From NCBI GenBank assembly GCA_015485455.1, contig WFTN01000341.1:1-9905 (forward strand): a DNA stretch of 9,905 nucleotides, in the 5' to 3' direction. Below the pieces are notes generated by a model. The model was not told the origin of the DNA and did not search any database. It saw only the letters and a program-made list of their open reading frames with translations. This DNA comes from Planctomycetota bacterium. Its GTDB lineage: Bacteria > Planctomycetota > GCA-002687715 > DRQF01. This document shows, in pieces, positions 6,836-9,905 of this stretch (positions within the stretch are counted from its first letter, which is position 1; every line of letters begins with the position of its first letter). A program made the position numbers and the translations under genes.

Positions 6836-7177
6836 ATGACGAATTGGGAAGAAATCAGCGACGAAGAGCTCCTGGCCCAGGTCCATAGCCGATTCGGCGA
6901 CAGCTGGTGCTCTTTTTCCAGCGGCGTGCGAGCTCGAGGAGAATGTCCCTGTTGCAAGCTGGACGTCAAACTCACCCGGCACCACTTGGTGCCCGTGGCA
7001 GAAGGGGCGGGACGCAATCTCCAAGTCAAACGACGCTACGTCAAGCTCTGCGCATCCTGTCACAACCTGGCTCACGAACATTGGGGACCGGGCAATAAGT
7101 ACCGGGGGCCACAAGACCGGGAGCTCTTCCTCAAGGCTCTTCTGGACGTCTATCGCCGCAAGAGCCCAAAGGAATAA
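6836..7177 (+). CDS. Small HNH-endonuclease-like protein
   Basis: The 113-residue protein has the cysteine and histidine layout of the HNH (beta-beta-alpha-metal) fold. Zinc knuckles are Cys37/Cys40 (CPCC) and Cys72/Cys75 (LCASCH). The nuclease motif is formed by His49-His50 (LTRHHLVP), Asn61 (GRNLQ) and His80 (HNLAH). All three elements are in the expected order and spacing for stand-alone HNH proteins with the LTxHHLxP signature, so metal binding and nuclease activity are plausible. There is no partner methylase, specificity subunit, intron or phage gene beside it, so the biological role is open. The ribosome binding site is weak (AAGA about eight bases upstream). It lies between a terminator and the heme-protein operon, 135 bases from the latter, and is probably a single-gene unit. 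Confidence 0.75.
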   Translation: MTNWEEISDEELLAQVHSRFGDSWCSFSSGVRARGECPCCKLDVKLTRHHLVPVAEGAGRNLQVKRRYVKLCASCHNLAHEHWGPGNKYRGPQDRELFLKALLDVYRRKSPKE

Positions 7178-7202
7178 ACAAGAATTCACACAAGTTACTA
7201 CC

Positions 7203-7231
7203 TTGCGTATCCAAGACACGTGAGCCATGAT
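7203..7231 (+). promoter_or_regulatory. Weak sigma70-like promoter candidate for the heme-protein operon
   Basis: TTGCGT (7203-7208), a 17-base spacer and CATGAT (7226-7231) match three and four of six positions of the sigma70 consensus. It lies about 80 bases before the b562-like start in the 135-base gap after the HNH gene. Matches this weak arise by chance; nothing else in the gap stands out. Confidence 0.2.
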
Positions 7232-7300
7232 TTTCCCAGCGCTCAAACAAACAAATGTGGTCAGCCATACGCGACCCGAGAAATTAGATGACCTCGACCT

Positions 7301-7305
7301 AGGAG
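7301..7305 (+). promoter_or_regulatory. Ribosome binding site of the b562-like gene
   Basis: AGGAG, seven bases before the ATG at 7313, is one of the best Shine-Dalgarno matches in the window. It suggests efficient initiation of the first gene of the operon and fixes its start. Confidence 0.75.
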
Positions 7306-7312
7306 AAACGAA

Positions 7313-7771
7313 ATGAAACGACTTCTGCCTCTCATCCTCATCATTTGTGTCGCCTTTCCACTTGTGGCATGGACCAACTCCTCTGCCTTCTCCCAAGAAA
7401 GCACCCAAGAAGAGAAAAAACACGACGACGAACACGAAGAGCTCGAAAAGGAAATGAAACGCCTGAAGAGGGCCACCAGAAGACTGAAGAATTCTTACCG
7501 CAACGAAAAAGCAAAACCCGAAGACGTCTTGCCCAACTTGCGGAAGTGCCAAAAAGCGCTCCTCACAGCGAAAGTCCTTTTCCCGAGTGAACTCAAAGGC
7601 GACAAGAATGTCAAAAAACGAAACGACTACCAGACAATCATGATCGATTGCCTGATGGCTTCTTTGAAGGCAGAGAAAGCTGCCCTGGCCGGAGACATGA
7701 AAGCCTCCGCCAAGGCATTCAAAGAAATGCTTAGCAACCAAAAATCTGGCCACGACAAGTACCGCGAATGA
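7313..7771 (+). CDS. Exported cytochrome b562-like four-helix protein (putative)
   Basis: The 152-residue protein has a signal peptide (Lys2-Arg3, hydrophobic core to about residue 20, cleavage near 25-28), so it acts in the periplasm. The mature part is highly charged and predicted all-helical. It begins with a helix containing EKEMKRLKRATRRLKNS (Met48) and ends GHDKYRE (His147). E. coli cytochrome b562 begins with a helix carrying the ligand Met7 and ends with His102-x-Lys-Tyr-Arg; the Met-to-His distance is 95 there and 99 here. I infer a b562 relative that could bind heme b non-covalently between Met48 and His147. There is no CxxCH motif, so it is not a c-type cytochrome, although cytochrome c' has a similar fold. 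Two cysteines (Cys79, Cys113) are present. The stop overlaps the start of the next gene by four bases (ATGA). The similarity is by eye and covers mostly the ends. Confidence 0.65.
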   Translation: MKRLLPLILIICVAFPLVAWTNSSAFSQESTQEEKKHDDEHEELEKEMKRLKRATRRLKNSYRNEKAKPEDVLPNLRKCQKALLTAKVLFPSELKGDKNVKKRNDYQTIMIDCLMASLKAEKAALAGDMKASAKAFKEMLSNQKSGHDKYRE

Positions 7772-8643
7772 ACATGCAACTTCGAATTATCCTGGCACTC
7801 CTCATGTACCTGGGCTCCCAGGGCAGCTTGTTTGCCCAGACCCCGCCCAAGGATTTGGGAGACCAAGTACGAGAAGTTTTGGTCACGAAGTGTTCGGAAT
7901 GTCACGGTGGCCACCTGAAGCGCCCCAAGGGGGCTTTCGGCTTCGTTGGCGACCTCAAGCGCCTCAAGAAAGAGTACTCCAACGACCCTAAGTTGGCGGA
8001 ATCAGACCTGTGGTACTACCTGACTGAGGCTGATGAGGATGACCACATGCCACCGGAAAAGTCGAAGAATGGTCCACTCAGCACTGCCGAGTTGTCCCTC
8101 ATTCGATGGTGGATAACCGCAGGTGGTCCCCTGCCACAATCTCCCCCAGTAAAGACACCTGCTGGGACTGAATCTTCGCCACCCAAAGAAGAGGTAAGCA
8201 AAGATGACTCTTCTGAGAAGTCAGAACCCTCTTCTAATATCGTGGCAGCCCTCCATCCTGTCTTGGTCCATTTCCCCATCGCTTTCATTGTTTTGTCTGT
8301 TCTTCTCGAAGCCCTTCGATGCCGCCAAGGACAAACTTGGCGTCCAGCTTTGCAGCTCACTTTGAGCTTGTTCCTGCTATCAGCGATCCTTGCTGGAATC
8401 GCAGGATTTCAAGCAGAAGATGCTGAAGGCTACAGCGAAGAAACAGTAGAGATACACCAGTGGTGCGCCATCGGTGGAACAATTTTGGCTGGCATCGCAT
8501 GGTTTATGCTGCGCCGATCCTCAGACACGGGCAAAGTGCAGACAATCATCTTCCGTGCCCTCATCATCGCATCCGCTATTTTGATCAGTTATGCTGGTCA
8601 CGAAGGGGGCCTCATTGTCTACGGGGTTGATCACTTCTCTTAG
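7768..8643 (+). CDS. Exported c-type cytochrome domain fused to a DUF2231 membrane domain
   Basis: The 291-residue protein starts with a signal peptide (about 1-24, LFAQ). A Planctomycete-type cytochrome c domain (PSCyt1-like) follows, with heme motif CSECH (Cys42, Cys45, His46), a likely axial Met94 in DHMPP and the closing LSTAELSLIRWWITAGG at 104-120. A charged, Pro/Ser-rich linker (about 121-157) leads to a DUF2231-like part with HPVLVHFP at 163-170 and four membrane helices (about 168-183, 196-215, 231-247, 260-277). Conserved-looking His163, His168, His230 and His278 (GHEGG) could bind a second, b-type heme; this is inference. The product should be membrane-anchored with the cytochrome domain outside. 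The ATG overlaps the stop of the b562-like gene, so the two are coupled. A second ATG at 7774 is possible. Confidence 0.85.
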   Translation: MNMQLRIILALLMYLGSQGSLFAQTPPKDLGDQVREVLVTKCSECHGGHLKRPKGAFGFVGDLKRLKKEYSNDPKLAESDLWYYLTEADEDDHMPPEKSKNGPLSTAELSLIRWWITAGGPLPQSPPVKTPAGTESSPPKEEVSKDDSSEKSEPSSNIVAALHPVLVHFPIAFIVLSVLLEALRCRQGQTWRPALQLTLSLFLLSAILAGIAGFQAEDAEGYSEETVEIHQWCAIGGTILAGIAWFMLRRSSDTGKVQTIIFRALIIASAILISYAGHEGGLIVYGVDHFS

Positions 8644-8672
8644 CCTTGGTTGACCTAAGAGTGATGGCAAAC

Positions 8673-8706
8673 AAAAAGCCCGGGCGATTGCTCGTCCGGG
8701 CTTTTT
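8673..8706. terminator. Strong bidirectional intrinsic terminator between convergent genes
   Basis: AAAAAGCCCGG (8673-8683) pairs perfectly with CCGGGCTTTTT (8696-8706). The inner GCGA/TCGT adds further pairs around a four-base loop (8688-8691). A-tract and T-tract flank the GC stem on both strands, so the hairpin can end both the plus-strand heme-protein operon (29 bases after its stop) and the minus-strand beta-helix gene (23 bases after its stop). Confidence 0.92.
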
Positions 8707-8729
8707 GGGCTCGTGATCATGCTCCCAAA

Positions 8730-9905
8730 CTAGGGAGCAATTTCTATTTGGACTGCGTTACTCAAAGCCACACCCAAAGGATGAAAGACCGCAGCCTGGA
8801 AAGTTGTAAAGATGCCTGGTGGAATCGACGCTGGCATGACATAGGACGTACTGCTCAGTCCAGTCGCATCCGTTGCAATACCGTTGTTTGGTAAGAAAGT
8901 CGTTGTGCCATCAGCGAAGACAGTCAACCCCATTGGGATTCCCGACTGAGGGTCAAGAAGCCCGCCGATATCAAATTGACCTATGGGCGCAGAGTAAGTC
9001 GCAACTCGAACATTCAACGGTGCCCACATCAAGATGATGGGCTGAAGTGGATTGCCTTCAATGTCAAAGCTAAAAGATGTACCAGCAGTGATAGTCGTCT
9101 TGTATGGCCCAGAGGCTTCCGTGTCGACCGTACAACCATAAAGACTCTTGGCGTTCGAGATATCAAGGCTGGCGAAACCAGCTCTTGGCTGCTGACCAAG
9201 AGCCAATGGCATCAAGTTGAACTCATCGGCCCCCACATCGAGAGCGCCACAGATAACACGGGGGTCACCTTCAAAATCAAGGGCAGGAATAAAACCAAAC
9301 CCAACATCACCCGCATCTCGGCATGGTGAATTTTCGGTTAAACGATAATCCCCGCCAGCCTCATCCACGAATAGGGGATCGAGATCGAAGTTCGAGATTC
9401 CGGCATAGCTGCCCTCGACGTCGCTAAAAGCCACAACCAGGATTCCGACACCTAAGTCAAAGATATTCGAAGGGCTGCCGTTGGCGGTGTTTCCCCGGAC
9501 AATCGTGTTGGCCACATCCATGGTACCGCCGAAGGCGAAAATACCACCGCCGATGCCTGATGCGCCTGGGCTGATACCCAATCCGGGATCACCGGTCTTG
9601 TTGTTGAGAATCGTGCAGTTGCCAACGGAAAGGCCCCCTGCGACGATAATCACAGCGCCTCCCACTCCCGCTGCGCCACCGCCTCCGGCTGCCCCATCAC
9701 TGACACCAGCATCATTGCCATTACCCGCCGAGTTCCCGACAAAAATACAATTGACCACCAATCCAACGCCGCCATTTAAGTTGATAGCGCCGCCGCTACC
9801 TCCGAAACCGCCAACGCCACTTGCGACTCCGAAGCCTTGGCCACCGACCCCGCCATCACCACATCGATTGTTGTAAAACTGGCAAGAGTCAACTTGCGGG
9901 CTACC
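8730..9905 (-). CDS. Secreted glycine-rich beta-helix protein with choice-of-anchor-Q-like C-terminus, 5'-partial
   Basis: The frame is open to the right edge, so the N-terminus and any signal peptide are missing; 391 residues remain. The first part (about 1-165 of the fragment) has repeats of the type (N/S)CxFxxN...GGxGG...GGAI, characteristic of parallel beta-helix surface proteins with glycine-rich turns. A segment with DPLF, GDYRL, SPCRDAGD, D-x-EGDPRV and DVGADEF (about 174-229) matches the closing region of 'choice-of-anchor Q' proteins. The last 150 residues form a separate beta-rich domain ending in VALSNAVQIEIAP with no recognisable membrane anchor, LPXTG or PEP-CTERM signal. From memory, tails of this kind recur in secreted proteins of marine planctomycetes. 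The product is probably a secreted or surface adhesin-like protein or a carbohydrate-binding or degrading beta-helix; no catalytic residues can be assigned. An internal TTG at 9761 is not a credible start. Confidence 0.82.
   Translation of the reverse strand, partial: GSPQVDSCQFYNNRCGDGGVGGQGFGVASGVGGFGGSGGAINLNGGVGLVVNCIFVGNSAGNGNDAGVSDGAAGGGGAAGVGGAVIIVAGGLSVGNCTILNNKTGDPGLGISPGASGIGGGIFAFGGTMDVANTIVRGNTANGSPSNIFDLGVGILVVAFSDVEGSYAGISNFDLDPLFVDEAGGDYRLTENSPCRDAGDVGFGFIPALDFEGDPRVICGALDVGADEFNLMPLALGQQPRAGFASLDISNAKSLYGCTVDTEASGPYKTTITAGTSFSFDIEGNPLQPIILMWAPLNVRVATYSAPIGQFDIGGLLDPQSGIPMGLTVFADGTTTFLPNNGIATDATGLSSTSYVMPASIPPGIFTTFQAAVFHPLGVALSNAVQIEIAP

Noticed and set aside
6803..7753. Minus-strand open frame (316 codons) opposite the HNH and b562-like genes
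   Set aside because: The plus-strand genes have motifs, a signal peptide and a good ribosome binding site; the antisense product has runs of Phe and Val and no domain.
9481..9876. Plus-strand proline-rich open frame opposite the beta-helix gene
   Set aside because: The Pro-rich product is the complement of glycine codons in the beta-helix gene, a typical shadow.
1..9905. Scan for CRISPR repeats, tRNA cloverleafs, insertion-sequence ends, phage genes and defence operons
   Set aside because: None was seen; the HNH gene alone is not evidence of a mobile or defence element.

Overview
The window looks like chromosomal DNA from a free-living bacterium, most likely a planctomycete or a relative in the PVC group. 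The clues are a Planctomycete-type cytochrome c domain fused to a DUF2231 membrane domain, a large secreted glycine-rich beta-helix protein ending in a 'choice-of-anchor Q'-like segment, and a duplicated zf-TFIIB protein. Base composition looks moderate (about half G+C by eye, not computed). The lineage is an inference from gene content. No tRNA, rRNA, CRISPR array, insertion sequence or phage gene was seen.

Left part (1-4207). A plus-strand zinc-ribbon protein gene at the left edge converges on a minus-strand cluster. Read in its own direction, that cluster is a cytoplasmic BtuF-like substrate-binding-fold protein, a lipoprotein methionine-(R)-sulfoxide reductase (msrB), a SufE-type sulfur acceptor, and cysteinyl-tRNA synthetase (cysS). 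The sufE stop and the cysS GTG start are one base apart, so these two are almost certainly co-translated. Cysteine and sulfur chemistry is a loose common theme.

Middle part (4208-6835). A 121-base divergent intergenic region separates the BtuF-like gene from hemN, the oxygen-independent coproporphyrinogen III oxidase of heme synthesis. Next come an exported cyclophilin-type prolyl isomerase, with an extra segment of roughly 70 residues inside its catalytic fold and an SKPT-repeat tail, and a clear intrinsic terminator.

Right part (6836-9905). A small HNH-type protein is followed by a two-gene operon with a 4-base start/stop overlap. Its first gene encodes an exported four-helix protein that I read as a cytochrome b562 relative (candidate heme ligands Met48 and His147). 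Its second encodes an exported c-type cytochrome domain fused to a four-helix DUF2231 membrane module with conserved histidines. This pair is the best candidate here for a little-described system, namely a small envelope heme/electron-transfer module. Hemes b and c would both draw on the pathway hemN serves. A strong bidirectional terminator then separates it from the convergent, incomplete beta-helix surface protein gene that runs off the right edge.
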